Shown: positions 1-10,400 of the stretch, one piece after another
Layout: every line of letters starts with the position of its first letter
Numbering within the stretch: the stretch's first letter is position 1
Source of the DNA: JAIPDZ01 sp034522175
Lineage (GTDB): Bacteria; Desulfobacterota; DSM-4660; Desulfatiglandales; Desulfatiglandaceae
DNA length: 64,000 nt
Direction of reading: 5' to 3'
NCBI GenBank assembly: GCA_034522175.1
Contig: JAXHLQ010000001.1
Location: 3,410,001 to 3,474,000 of the forward strand
Made by a program: the position numbers and the translations under genes
Notes under the pieces: generated by a model
The model's input: only the letters and a program-made list of their open reading frames with translations
Told to the model about the DNA's origin: nothing
Database searches by the model: none

Positions 1-1
1 C

Positions 2-397
2 GCCGACGGCAGTCAGGGAAGGGTCATTCCCCTTGAGCGGGTGATTGCCGGGTGCGGGATCGATTTTATTGAGGTGATTGACCCGTACGACATCGATGGG
101 ATGACGGCCTTGGTCAAAAAAGCGGCGGAATATGTGGAAGCGCCGGAGGGCGGCGTGGCGGTCATTGTCGCCCGCCATCCGTGTATCATTGCCTATCGGG
201 ACCAGGCAACCCGGAACAAGCAGCCCGTGACCGTCACCGATGATTGTGTGGCGTGCGACTTTTGCCATCAACGATTTGAATGCCCCGCCCTTTATCAGGA
301 CGAAGACCTGGGGCGGACGGCCGTCAATCAGGCGCTGTGTGCGCAATGCGGTGTCTGCATAGACATTTGTCCTAAAGGGGCCATTGTGGCGGTGTAA
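2..397 (+). CDS. iorA: Indolepyruvate ferredoxin oxidoreductase alpha subunit, C-terminal part
   Basis: The frame is open from base 2, so the gene begins before the window; only its last 131 codons are here. The visible part is the end of the large thiamine-diphosphate subunit that oxidises aryl pyruvates to aryl-acetyl-CoA while reducing ferredoxin. Its C-terminus has the ferredoxin-like Cys clusters of IorA: C-x2-C-x2-C followed by a Cys-Pro, then C-x2-C-x2-C-x3-C-P, enough for two 4Fe-4S clusters. The next gene is the gamma-type partner iorB, 22 bp downstream, which supports the call. An internal ATG at 41 is not the true start. Confidence 0.9.
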   Translation, partial: ADGSQGRVIPLERVIAGCGIDFIEVIDPYDIDGMTALVKKAAEYVEAPEGGVAVIVARHPCIIAYRDQATRNKQPVTVTDDCVACDFCHQRFECPALYQDEDLGRTAVNQALCAQCGVCIDICPKGAIVAV

Positions 398-419
398 ACA
401 GGAGAACGGAACCAAGATC

Positions 420-977
420 ATGAAGCATGTGGATTTCATTTTAGGGGGTCTGGGGGGTCAGGGGATTCTTTTTATGACCAAGGTGCTGGCCCGTGCTGCA
501 GTGGAGAAAGGATTCAGGGTCATGGGGGCGGAGACGCACGGAATGGCCCAGCGCGGCGGATCCGTGGTGTCCCATTTGCGGCTCGGCGAGGTGGAAAGCA
601 CCCTGGTCAGGGAAGGCGCCGCCGACATTGTCCTGGCGCTGGAAGCGAACGAGGCTTACCGGAATATACCCTTTTTAAAGCCTGGCGGACAACTGTATGT
701 CAATGCGTCGGACCACACCTTTCCCAGGGAGGCGGCCAGGTCCTATCTCGACAAAAAAGCCATCGTCTATCGATCGGCACCCGCCGCCGAGATCGCCTTG
801 GAAATGGGCGCACCCATGGCCACAAACCTGGCCCTGCTCGGTTTTTTTTCCGCCTTTCAGAAAGAGCCGATTGGTTATGAGGAGTTGAAAGAAACCATCG
901 AAAAGATCAGCCCTGAACGGTTCAGGAAGGTCAACCTGCGGGTGCTGGAAGCCGGTTTTAATCAGGCGGGCGCATAG
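420..977 (+). CDS. iorB: Indolepyruvate ferredoxin oxidoreductase beta subunit
   Basis: 185-residue subunit of the POR gamma-domain family, partner of the iorA immediately upstream. The N-terminus has the glycine-rich GGLGGQG loop, followed by AETHGMAQRGGSV, the usual signature of IorB and KorC-type subunits. I start it at ATG 420, preceded by AGGAGAA about a dozen bases upstream. An earlier in-frame ATG at 384 lies inside the end of iorA and would add 12 residues unlike the family. With IorA it should form the cytoplasmic complex that makes aryl-acetyl-CoA and reduced ferredoxin during amino-acid fermentation. Confidence 0.9.
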   Translation: MKHVDFILGGLGGQGILFMTKVLARAAVEKGFRVMGAETHGMAQRGGSVVSHLRLGEVESTLVREGAADIVLALEANEAYRNIPFLKPGGQLYVNASDHTFPREAARSYLDKKAIVYRSAPAAEIALEMGAPMATNLALLGFFSAFQKEPIGYEELKETIEKISPERFRKVNLRVLEAGFNQAGA

Positions 978-999
978 GCAGATCCCGAAGGATTCAGGC

Positions 1000-1623
1000 A
1001 TGGACCGACCGGGCGAAAAAGTGGCGGCCATTGTTCTTGCAGCCGGTAAGTCCAGCCGGATGGGCAGACCCAAGCAGTTGTTGCCTTTCTCAGGGGATAT
1101 CCTCGCCGGGCAGGTGGTGGATGCGGCACTGAAGGCCCGTGTATCCAGTGTGGCCCTGGTTTTGGGATACCGGGCAAATGAGATCCGCGACGCGCTGAGA
1201 GAACGGATTGAAGCCCACCCCCGGCTGACGGTGGTGTTGAACCGGGACTTTGACAGGGGAATGAGCACATCCATCATCGCCGGACTTTCTGCTGTGGAGG
1301 CGGCGCACGATCACGCGATGATTCTTCTCGGGGATATGCCCTTTATCCGAGCAAAAGCGATGGATGACCTCCTGACCCGTTATCTGGCATCAGGACTGCC
1401 CATGGGTGCCGTGAAGCTGAGAAACGGGTTTGGTCATCCGGTGGTCTTCCACCGAAGCCTGTACCCTGAATTGCATCGGCTTACAGGAGATGTGGGTGCC
1501 AGGCCGATTCTTGAAAAGTACCGTCAAAACGTCTTGCTTGTGGAGCCCACCGGGGCGTATGACCACCAGGATATCGATACGGTCGAAGACTACGCCAGAG
1601 CAGAAAAAAAATCATCCCTCTGA
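1000..1623 (+). CDS. MobA-like nucleotidyltransferase (MocA type)
   Basis: 207 residues, the usual length of single-domain MobA-like NTP transferases. The N-terminal nucleotide-binding motif LAAGKSSRMGRPKQLL is textbook for this fold. A central LLGDMP supplies the metal-binding Asp, and GHPV follows near residue 145. Closest in style to MocA/MobA enzymes, which attach CTP or GTP to molybdenum cofactor, but CoxC/XdhC-associated and other sugar-nucleotide relatives share these motifs. Neighbours do not settle the substrate: it sits 22 bp after iorB and 16 bp before a response regulator. Function as a nucleotidyltransferase is firm; the molybdopterin substrate is inference. Confidence 0.75.
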   Translation: MDRPGEKVAAIVLAAGKSSRMGRPKQLLPFSGDILAGQVVDAALKARVSSVALVLGYRANEIRDALRERIEAHPRLTVVLNRDFDRGMSTSIIAGLSAVEAAHDHAMILLGDMPFIRAKAMDDLLTRYLASGLPMGAVKLRNGFGHPVVFHRSLYPELHRLTGDVGARPILEKYRQNVLLVEPTGAYDHQDIDTVEDYARAEKKSSL

Positions 1624-1639
1624 TTCATAAGGAGATCTG

Positions 1640-2662
1640 ATGACCAAAGAAAGCAAAGATGGTCAGAGCAACATCCATGTCCTGGTAGTGGATGATGAAG
1701 AACCCATACGGGAGTTGATTCAAGAAGGGGTCCACCGCTGTGGCTATAAATGTTCCGTTGCGTCAAGTGGATCTGAGGCCCTTGATTTGATGAAGGAAAT
1801 CGAGCCCGAAGTGGTCATTACCGATATCATGATGCCCGGCATGGACGGTATTGAATTGTCCGCCAAGATCAAGGAATCCTATGACGCGGATGTCATTGTC
1901 ATCACCGGTTTTGTGGAGGAATACTCCTATAACACGGTGATGGATATGGGGGTGAGCGACTTCATGGAGAAGCCCGTGAGTATCCACGAACTGGAACTCC
2001 GGCTGGGTCGGGTGATTCGGGAACGCTCCAATATCCAGAAACGCCAGAAGGCGGAAGCAGAGCTGCGGGAGAGCCTTGAGAAACTTCGGGTTGTGATGGA
2101 GAGTGTGGTGGAGGCCATGGCCCTGGCTATTGAAAAGCGCGACCCTTATACCTCCGGCCATCAAAAGCGGGTGGCAATGGTTGCGGATGCCATCGCCAAA
2201 CAGATGGCCCTTCCCGAAGGGGAGGTCAACGGCGTCCGTATCGCTGCCATGGTTCACGATATCGGGAAGATCTCGGTGCCGGGAGAGATCTTGAGCAAAC
2301 CGGGCAGCCTGACGGACATCGAGATGAGCCTGATAAAGGAGCATCCGCGCATTGGGCACGACATCCTCAAGGGAATTGATTTTCCCTGGCCGATAGCTGA
2401 AATGGTGATTCAACATCACGAACGTCTGGACGGTTCAGGATATCCCAAAGGATTGACCGGGGAGAAGATTTACCTCGGTGCGAAGATACTGGGCGTGGCG
2501 GATACGGTCGAGGCCATGATGTCGCACCGCCCCTATCGGGCATCACTGGGAATCGACACGGCCCTGGATGAAATCAGGAAAAATAAGAATAAACTGTACG
2601 ATCCGGATGTGGTGGACGCTTGCGTGGCCGTATTTGAGAGGGAAGAGTTGAAGCTGGACTGA
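1640..2662 (+). CDS. Response regulator with HD-GYP phosphodiesterase domain
   Basis: 340 residues. Residues 10-125 are a CheY-like receiver (VVDDEEP near residue 17, phospho-acceptor Asp62 in TDIMMPG). A short helical linker follows, then an HD-GYP domain with HD at 206-207 in HDIGK and HHERLDGSGYP near 259-269. HD-GYP domains hydrolyse cyclic di-GMP, so a phosphorelay input probably lowers c-di-GMP. No histidine kinase is next to it, so it is an orphan regulator. Start ATG 1640 has AAGGAGA upstream. Confidence 0.92.
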   Translation: MTKESKDGQSNIHVLVVDDEEPIRELIQEGVHRCGYKCSVASSGSEALDLMKEIEPEVVITDIMMPGMDGIELSAKIKESYDADVIVITGFVEEYSYNTVMDMGVSDFMEKPVSIHELELRLGRVIRERSNIQKRQKAEAELRESLEKLRVVMESVVEAMALAIEKRDPYTSGHQKRVAMVADAIAKQMALPEGEVNGVRIAAMVHDIGKISVPGEILSKPGSLTDIEMSLIKEHPRIGHDILKGIDFPWPIAEMVIQHHERLDGSGYPKGLTGEKIYLGAKILGVADTVEAMMSHRPYRASLGIDTALDEIRKNKNKLYDPDVVDACVAVFEREELKLD

Positions 2663-2753
2663 TTTATCGCATGGGACATCCGCGTGTCCGGCCGGTCCGG
2701 GGATGTATCGGCCGGGGTGAGTTGCGGGTCGAAATTCACAACAGGAGAACAGC

Positions 2754-4043
2754 ATGGCGAATATTGTGGTGGTAGGGACCCAGTGGGGGGATGAAGGAAA
2801 GGGCAAAGTGGTCGATCTCTTGACCGCCCAATCCGATCTGGTGGTCCGTTTTCAGGGAGGGAATAATGCCGGACACACGCTCGTGGTGGATGGGACACAG
2901 TATATCTTTCACATCATCCCATCGGGCATCTTGTATGAGGATAAGAAATGCCTGATCGGTAACGGCCTGGTGGTGGATCCGGCCGTTCTGCTGGAGGAGA
3001 TGGACCGGCTCAAGTCGGCGGACATTCACCTTACACCTGAGCGCTTGTCCCTCAGTGAAAAGGCCCAGATCATTATGCCTTATCACCAGGCCCTCGATCT
3101 GGCGAGGGAGGCTTTCAAGGGTAAGGCCAAACTCGGGACCACGGGTCGCGGGATCGGTCCCTGCTATGAAGACAAAGTGGCACGGACAGGGATTCGGGCG
3201 GTGGATCTGACGGAGCCCGATACCCTTGAAGAAAAAATTCGGACCGCTTTGGATGAGAAAAATTTCATATTGAAACACTTTCTGAAGGCCGAACCCCTTG
3301 ACCTGGAACCGATACGCGATCGGTATCTCGCATTTGGAGAATCCCTCGCTCCGTTTATGACGGATGTTTCCCTGGAGATAGACAAAGCCATCAAGGCGGG
3401 AAAGCAGATTCTGTTCGAAGGGGCCCAAGGGACTCATCTCGATGTGGATCACGGTACATACCCTTTTGTAACATCATCCAACCCGGTGGCGGGAACAGCC
3501 TGCTCAGGAGCCGGTATCGGGCCCACACGTATCGATCATACGGTGGGCATCGTTAAGGCCTACACCACCCGGGTGGGGGCAGGCCCCTTCACGACGGAAT
3601 TGGAAGATGACATCGGCAACCACATTCAGGAAAAAGGAAAGGAGTTCGGCGCCACGACCGGGCGGCGGAGACGCTGCGGTTGGCTTGACCTGGTGGTGGT
3701 GCGTGACTCGGTACGGCTCAACGGCCTCGACAGCCTGGCCATCACCAAATTGGATATCCTGACGGGTATTGAAACGCTGAAGGTCTGTGTGGGATATGAT
3801 CTCCAAGGCGAGCGCATTGAGCAGCGGCCGGCAAGTCTCAAGAAGACCGCCATGTGTTCGCCGGTCTACGAATCGCTGTCCGGCTGGGATGCAGATATCT
3901 CTAAGGCCAAGACGCTGGACGCACTCCCTTCAGAGGCGCTCAACTATATTCGTTTCATCGAAGAGGCCACGGGTGTGCCGGTGTCCATCGTTTCGGTGGG
4001 CCCGGGGCGGGATGAGACCATTGTGGTGAAATCCCCTTCATAG
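2754..4043 (+). CDS. purA: Adenylosuccinate synthetase
   Basis: 429 residues, full length for PurA, the GTP-dependent enzyme that joins IMP and aspartate in AMP synthesis. The start gives GTQWGDEGKGK with catalytic Asp13 and Lys16. Further family signatures are NAGHT, GTTGRGIGPCYEDK, the GTP-binding QGTHLDVDHGTYP, and TGRRRRCGWLDL. ATG 2754 has AGGAG 5-9 bp upstream. The 90-bp leader after the HD-GYP gene carries no obvious regulator site, and a clear terminator follows the gene at 4119-4145. Confidence 0.97.
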   Translation: MANIVVVGTQWGDEGKGKVVDLLTAQSDLVVRFQGGNNAGHTLVVDGTQYIFHIIPSGILYEDKKCLIGNGLVVDPAVLLEEMDRLKSADIHLTPERLSLSEKAQIIMPYHQALDLAREAFKGKAKLGTTGRGIGPCYEDKVARTGIRAVDLTEPDTLEEKIRTALDEKNFILKHFLKAEPLDLEPIRDRYLAFGESLAPFMTDVSLEIDKAIKAGKQILFEGAQGTHLDVDHGTYPFVTSSNPVAGTACSGAGIGPTRIDHTVGIVKAYTTRVGAGPFTTELEDDIGNHIQEKGKEFGATTGRRRRCGWLDLVVVRDSVRLNGLDSLAITKLDILTGIETLKVCVGYDLQGERIEQRPASLKKTAMCSPVYESLSGWDADISKAKTLDALPSEALNYIRFIEEATGVPVSIVSVGPGRDETIVVKSPS

Positions 4044-4118
4044 GTCGATCTGAACCGTCGCTGATTCTATAAAAAACGCCCGCCCATGGGGGAACCTGTA
4101 TGGTTTCAGACCTTTCTT

Positions 4119-4145
4119 AAAAGCGCGATATTTCGCGCTTTTTTT
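4119..4145 (+). terminator. Rho-independent terminator after purA
   Basis: A perfect 10-bp stem (AAAAGCGCGA paired with TCGCGCTTTT), loop TATT, running straight into a T tract. It lies 76 bp after the purA stop and separates purA from mnmG. Confidence 0.9.
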
Positions 4146-4273
4146 GTTATGCTTTTTTGTATTTGTTGTTGAAATCCATTGAAAAGGCGAATAAGGTTTC
4201 ATGGATTCAATCCGATTATTCCATAGGGAGCGCTACGACCGTGCCACGGGGCTTCAAGGATTTATGATCTGTG

Positions 4274-6151
4274 ATGTCAACCGAATACGACAAGACCTAC
4301 GATGTCATCGTGGTTGGGGCCGGACATGCCGGGTGTGAGGCGGCCCTGGCCGCTGCCCGGATGGGACATCCCGCACTCCTGTTGACCATTAACGCCGATC
4401 ATATCGCCGCCATGAGCTGCAACCCGGCCATCGGCGGACTGGCAAAGGGGCATCTCGTAAAGGAGATCGATGCCCTGGGCGGTGAGATGGCCAAAACCGC
4501 CGACGAAACCGGTATTCAGTTCAGACGTCTTAACACGCGTAAAGGGCTTGCGGTACAGGGCTCCAGGTCTCAGAATGACCGGGATTTGTACCGAAAACGG
4601 ATGACCACCGTGGTCCAGTCCACCCCGAATCTGGATATTCGCCAGGCCATGGTGGACAGGCTTCTCATAAGCGATGGCAAGGTCTGCGGCGTCGAAACGC
4701 AGATCCACGAGCAATTCAAGGGCAAAGCCGTTATTCTCACCAGCGGCACCTTTATGCGGGGCCTGATTCATGTGGGCCTGGACCGGTTTCCTGCGGGTCG
4801 TATGGGGGATCCGCCGTCGCTGAAGCTGCCTGAGCAACTCGCTGATCAGGGCTTCGAGATGGGGAGACTCAAGACGGGGACCACGCCCAGGCTCAACAAA
4901 AACACCATCTCCTACCGGGACCTGACGGTACAGCCCGGGGATGAATATCCCCAACCCTTTTCGTTTACCACAAAAAATCTCCCACTGCCGCAGGTCCCCT
5001 GCCATATGACCCATACCAGCGCCAAGACCCATGAGATTATTCGAAGCGGCCTGGATCGTTCGCCGCTTTTCAGCGGCGTCATTGAAGGAACCGGTGCACG
5101 GTACTGCCCCTCCATAGAGGATAAGGTTTTTCGTTTTGCCCACAAGGAGAGGCACCAGATTTTTCTGGAACCGGAAGGATTGGACAGTTACGAGGTGTAT
5201 CCCAATGGTCTGGCCACCAGCCTCCCCATCGATATCCAGATCGCCATGGTCCGTTCCATTCCGGGCTTAGAGCGGGCCGAGATCATCCGACCGGGATATG
5301 CCATTGAATATGACTACATCAATCCGCTTCAACTGAATCCGAACCTGGAAACCAAATTGGTGGAAGGCCTTTTCCTGGCGGGTCAGATCAACGGGACCTC
5401 CGGGTATGAGGAGGCGGCAGCCCAGGGGCTCATGGCGGGGATCAATGCGGTATTGAAAGTTCGCGGGGAAAATCCGTTTGTTTTGTCGAGGGCCGATGCC
5501 TATATCGGGGTGCTCATTGACGACCTGGTGACCAAGGGGACGAATGAGCCTTACCGGATGTTTACGTCCCGGGCCGAATACCGGCTTCTTCTGAGGGAGG
5601 ATAATGCGGATTTCAGGTTGCGGGATCGGGGATACGATCTGGGGTTGGTATCCCGTGAGATCCACGAGGAATTCCTGAAAAAGCAAAAGGCCGTGACGGA
5701 CCTTGTCCGCCGGCTTCATGAATACCAGGTGAGACCCACTCGAGAGATATCCGATCTTCTCGTGGCCATGGGAACGGCCCCCATACGAAACGGTGCCACC
5801 CTATCCCAACTGCTGAAACGAAACGATGTCTTTTTCGAAGACCTCTCAAGGTTCGATCCCACACTGGCAGACACAGACGAGCAGATTGCCGCCGAGGTGG
5901 AAACGCAAATCAAGTACGAGGGGTATATTGACCGCCAGAAACGTCAGGTGGAAAAGATGGCAAAGATGGAAGCGGTTCGCCTCCCGGATCGGATCGATTA
6001 TGGAGCCGTCCATGGGCTCAGCACGGAGGTAAGGGAAAAGCTGGGCCGCATCAGACCCATTTCCATGGGGCAGGCATCCCGGATTTCGGGCGTGACCCCG
6101 GCTGCCCTCATGGCCCTTCAGGTTCACCTCAAACGGATGGGGAGGGCTTAG
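4274..6151 (+). CDS. mnmG: tRNA uridine-5-carboxymethylaminomethyl modification enzyme MnmG (GidA)
   Basis: 625 residues, normal for MnmG, the FAD enzyme that with MnmE modifies U34 of certain tRNAs. FAD-binding GAGHAGCEAA begins at residue 15. SCNPAIGGLAKGHLVKEIDALGG and TGTFMRGLIHVG-like signatures follow, then NGTSGYEEAAAQGL and the C-terminal MnmE/tRNA-binding helical region. ATG 4274 follows an in-frame GTG at 4271; AAGGA at 4256-4260 could serve either. The RND membrane-fusion gene begins 7 bp after the stop, so the two are probably co-transcribed although functionally unrelated. Confidence 0.97.
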   Translation: MSTEYDKTYDVIVVGAGHAGCEAALAAARMGHPALLLTINADHIAAMSCNPAIGGLAKGHLVKEIDALGGEMAKTADETGIQFRRLNTRKGLAVQGSRSQNDRDLYRKRMTTVVQSTPNLDIRQAMVDRLLISDGKVCGVETQIHEQFKGKAVILTSGTFMRGLIHVGLDRFPAGRMGDPPSLKLPEQLADQGFEMGRLKTGTTPRLNKNTISYRDLTVQPGDEYPQPFSFTTKNLPLPQVPCHMTHTSAKTHEIIRSGLDRSPLFSGVIEGTGARYCPSIEDKVFRFAHKERHQIFLEPEGLDSYEVYPNGLATSLPIDIQIAMVRSIPGLERAEIIRPGYAIEYDYINPLQLNPNLETKLVEGLFLAGQINGTSGYEEAAAQGLMAGINAVLKVRGENPFVLSRADAYIGVLIDDLVTKGTNEPYRMFTSRAEYRLLLREDNADFRLRDRGYDLGLVSREIHEEFLKKQKAVTDLVRRLHEYQVRPTREISDLLVAMGTAPIRNGATLSQLLKRNDVFFEDLSRFDPTLADTDEQIAAEVETQIKYEGYIDRQKRQVEKMAKMEAVRLPDRIDYGAVHGLSTEVREKLGRIRPISMGQASRISGVTPAALMALQVHLKRMGRA

Positions 6152-6158
6152 GTATTGG

Positions 6159-7415
6159 ATGAGTGCATTTAAGACAAGGCAGTGGATGATATGGGCGGCG
6201 ATGGGTGTCTTTGGGTTGCTCTTAGCGGGGTGCGGAGAGGCGGACTCCAGCGGTGTGGATAAAAAACCCTCGCCCGAAAAGGTGCGATGGGTCAAAACAA
6301 GCCCGGTTGAGGCCACGGTTCCCGCCGACGATATCGAATATGTGGGCACCTTGATGGCCGATCGCAAGGTGAGGATCTCCAGCGAGTTGGGTGGCACCAT
6401 AGAAACGCTTGCGTTTGAAAGAGGGGATCGCGTGCGGAAAGGCCAGCTTTTGGCCGAGATCGGCACGCAGACCATTGCACTCCAGGTGAGACAGGCGGCG
6501 GCGGCGGCGGAGGCCGCACGGAGTCGCCTGAGGAAGTTGAAAACCGGGAGCCGGCCTCAAGAGATTGAGATTGCCAGAGCGGGGGTGGAAGAGGCTGAGG
6601 CGGCGCTGTTTGAAGCGGAAAGGAACCATGAACGGGTGAGCAAGCTGCATAAGATTGGCGCGGTTTCCAACAGCCAGTATGATGCGGCCAACAGACAGCT
6701 TTCCACGGCCCGGGCACGGCTGGCTTCTGCCAAACAGCATTTGGTTCTCTCTTTGGAAGGGCCGCGTAAAGAGGATATCAACGCCGCAATCGCCGGACTG
6801 AACGAGGCCGAAGCCTCCCTGGCCCTGGCTCAGGATCGGTTGAAGAAATCAAGGGTGCATGCTCCTATCGCGGGCATTGTGGCCTATCGACACGTGGAGG
6901 AGGGGGAGGTTATCCCGGCCGGGGCGGTGATGACCGAAGTGGTCGACTTGAGCCGGATGAAAATTGCACTTGCCATCGGTGAAAAAGATATTCATCTTTT
7001 GAAAGTCGATCAGGCGTACACGTTTACCGTTGATGCGATTCCCGGTGAGCGGTACACGGCAAGGCTCTCTTTTCGCTCCCCGACCGCGGACGCCACAACC
7101 CGTTCATTTCCGGTGGAATTTCTCGTGGAGAAGCCGGATGGGAACATGGCGGACGGCATGACCGTGAGGGTAAAGCTGCCGGCGGACGGCAGGGAAAAGC
7201 ATATCCGAATTCCTTCCGCGTGGCTGGCCGAGCAGGATGGCAAAATCGGACTGTTTGTAATGGAGAACGGGAAGGCTGTTTTCAAGAGGGTCACCCTTGG
7301 ATCCTATTATGATCAGCGTGTGGAGATCCTGGATGGACTGGAGGGCGTCAAGAGCGTCATTATCAATCCGTCAGGCCTGAATGAGGGGGATGCGGTAAAG
7401 GTTATGAAGCCTTGA
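6159..7415 (+). CDS. RND efflux periplasmic adaptor (membrane fusion) lipoprotein
   Basis: 418 residues. The N-terminus is a lipoprotein signal: a positively charged start, a hydrophobic segment, then the lipobox LLAGC with lipidated Cys25. A barrel-sandwich (lipoyl) half, a long alanine- and glutamate-rich coiled-coil hairpin at about 110-210, the second lipoyl half (HAPIAGIVAYRHVEEGE) and a beta-barrel region follow, as in HlyD/AcrA adaptors. It is inner-membrane anchored and should bridge the pump encoded 6 bp downstream to an outer-membrane channel. No TolC-type gene is in the window. Confidence 0.92.
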   Translation: MSAFKTRQWMIWAAMGVFGLLLAGCGEADSSGVDKKPSPEKVRWVKTSPVEATVPADDIEYVGTLMADRKVRISSELGGTIETLAFERGDRVRKGQLLAEIGTQTIALQVRQAAAAAEAARSRLRKLKTGSRPQEIEIARAGVEEAEAALFEAERNHERVSKLHKIGAVSNSQYDAANRQLSTARARLASAKQHLVLSLEGPRKEDINAAIAGLNEAEASLALAQDRLKKSRVHAPIAGIVAYRHVEEGEVIPAGAVMTEVVDLSRMKIALAIGEKDIHLLKVDQAYTFTVDAIPGERYTARLSFRSPTADATTRSFPVEFLVEKPDGNMADGMTVRVKLPADGREKHIRIPSAWLAEQDGKIGLFVMENGKAVFKRVTLGSYYDQRVEILDGLEGVKSVIINPSGLNEGDAVKVMKP

Positions 7416-7421
7416 TTTTCA

Positions 7422-10400
7422 ATGTTTATTACCCGATTCGGCATATCCCGACCCATCGTCGTTCGAATGGCATTGATCCTTATCGTCATTTTCGGCATCT
7501 ATGCCTACACATCCATGCCCCGGTTTCTGGATCCGGATATCACCGTGGGGGAAGGGCTGGTCATTACCATCTGTGAGGGGTTTTCGCCCGAGGAGATGGA
7601 AAAACTGGTCACCCAGAAGATCGAAGATGAACTGGAAGGGGTCTCCGAGATCCGGCGCTTTGAGTCCAATTCCTACGAGAGCACGTCCAAAATCCATATC
7701 TATTTCAATACCGATCTTAGTGAATACGAAATCGACCAGGCCATGCAGGAGGTCCGAAACGCCGTGGACCGGGTGGACGATCTCCCCAAGGAGGCCAAGG
7801 TGCCCATGGTCATTGAGATCGACGTGGCCATCTTTCCGGTGTGTATGGTCGGTTTGTCCGGAAACATTCCTGTGATGCAGCTTCAGGATATTGCGGAGGA
7901 GGTCGCAGATACCTTCGAGGAAATCGACGGGGTGGCGGAGGTGGATATTGTCGGCGAGCGGGAAAACGAGATCTGGGTGGAGTTGAATCCCGCCCGGATG
8001 TCGGCTTACGGCATCTCCGTGCCGGAGGTCATCCAAGCCCTCAGCCCGCGCGTGCGGAACATCCCCGGGGGATCCATCGAAATGGGAGACCACGAGACGG
8101 CCATTCGGATGGTGGGTGAGCCGAGAGATCCCCGGGAACTGGGGGATGTGGCCATCCGGAGCGTTAACGGCAGTACCGTCTATGTGCGGGATATTGCACG
8201 CATTACGCCCACCCTGGAAAAGCCGAGGACGTTGACCTTTATCGATAAGAAAAAAGCCCTGGTCCTGGGGATCAAGCGGAAGAAAAAGGTCAACATGATC
8301 CAGATTGTGGAGGATGTCAAGGCGCTGATGAAAGACATCCCCGCACAGTACCCCGGGCTGAAGACAACTCTCTATTTTGATCAGTCCAGAGAGATCAAGA
8401 AACGGATCTCTCAGCTCCAGACCAATGCCCTCCTCGGCGTGTTCTGCGTGTTCATCATCCTGTGGGTTTCCATCGGACTCAGAAATGCCCTGTTTGCCTC
8501 TGTGGGCATTCCTGTGGCGTTCCTGCTCACATTTATCCTGATGAAGGCCAGCGGCCTGTCCATCAACGGACTGACCCTTTTCGCCCTCATTCTGGTCCTG
8601 GGAGTGGTGGTGGATGATGCCATTGTGGTCCTGGAAAACATCTTCCGTCACCTCGAGCAGGGGCGCCCCCTCGTCCAGGGAACCCTGGAAGGGTCCCGTG
8701 AAGTGGTGGCCCCTGTGCTGGCATCGGTATCCACCACCATGGCGGCCTTTTTCCCCATTTTGATCGTGGTGGGGGGCGTGATCGGTCGATACATGTCCGC
8801 CCTCCCCAAGGTGGTGATGTTCGCCCTCATGGCCTCCCTTTTCGAGGTTTTTTTCATGCTGCCTTCCCATGTCACGGAACTGACCCCCGAAAGAGGCGGC
8901 AAAGGGATCAAGAAGCAACGTTTTGATATCTTCAAAGGGGTTCGACGGGTTTATTACCCGTATTTGAGGATGATCCTGAGGCACCGGTACATATCGGTAC
9001 TGGTCATTGTCCTGTCCACGGTACTGGCCCTTTTTCTCTATTTTCAGACCGATTTTGTGATGTTCCCCAAGAGTGATGTGTTTCCGCGATTCAACATCTA
9101 TTTTGATCTGCCCGCCGGGGCCACCCTTGAGCGGAGCCGGAAAACCTTGATGACCCTCTCCGATCTCGTGAAGGACAAGATTGGTGATGAACTGGAGGCG
9201 CCCATCGCCGTGGCCGGCATGAAGGAGGTCAATTATGAGCCCATCTTCGGGAAACATTTCGGACTCCTCATGGTCATTCTCAAATCGGAAAAGGAGCGAC
9301 GGCACAGTGTGGTTCAACTCATGGAACGGGTCAGAGACGAGGTGGCGGGGCTTCTCACCGCTCAAGGAGCCACCGCTTTTGTTCTGGAGCGGATGATCGA
9401 GGGGCCGCCCGTGGGCGCGGACGTGGACCTGAAAATCCAGTCCCCCGATTGGGAGACATCCGCCAGAATCAGTCGTTTGATTCAAAATGAGATGGCGCGG
9501 CATAAAGGGATTGTGGATATCCAGGATGATTTTTCCCGGGAAAAGCAGTTCATGGAGATCACCGTTGATGAGGCCAAGGCACGGAAATTGGGTATCGATC
9601 AATCCCATCTGGTCCTGGCGGTCCAGGCGGCCTTTCACGGGCTTGAGGTCGCCACGTATAACCAGGGTGACTCGGAACAGAAGGTGAAACTCAAATACCT
9701 CCCCCAGTACCGCCGTGATTTTGACGACCTGGTCAACCTCAAGTTGATGATTCCCGGCAAGGGACAGGTCCCCCTGAAGGAACTGGCCACCATCCAACTG
9801 GTTCCGGGGTTCCACAACATCTACCATTACAACGGAACACAGACGGTGCGAATCACCGCCCATATCAGGGAAGTGCAGCAGCAGGAAAAGGGACTCTCCG
9901 GGTTTCTATCCAACCTGAAAGGGGAGAAAATGACGGCGGTGAAAGCCAATCAGATCGCCATGGATTATTTCAACCAAATCAGGGGCGATTTCCCAGGTGC
10001 CCGACTCATCGCCGGCGGGCTCCAGGAAGAGACCAACACCTCTTTGAGAGAACTGGGATATGCCGCCATCATGGCCCTGGCCTTTATTTTTTTCATCCTC
10101 TCCCTGCAATTCAATTCCTTTACCCAGCCCTTCATCATCATGATCACCATTCCTTTTGTCATCCTGGGGGTAATGGTGGGACTCCTCGTCAGCAACAACC
10201 CGCTGACGTTTGTGACCCTCATTGGTCTGTTGACCCTTGCGGGCATCGTGGTCAATGATTCCCTGGTCCTCATCGATTTCATCAACCGCTACCGAAAGGA
10301 ACACCCCAAAGAACTCTATCTCGCCATAGTCAAGGGATGCCATGTGCGCATGCGGCCCATCATGCTCACCTCGCTCACCACCATTTTCGGCCTGGCGCCC

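Noticed and set aside
5849..5860. GGTTCGATCCC-like T-loop, suggesting a tRNA
   Set aside because: It lies inside mnmG, in frame, with no matching acceptor or anticodon arms.
7419..9863. 814-codon open frame antisense to the RND pump
   Set aside because: Codon-shadow of a G+C-rich gene: His/Gly/Asp-rich nonsense composition, no ribosome site, and the plus strand encodes a clear RND transporter.
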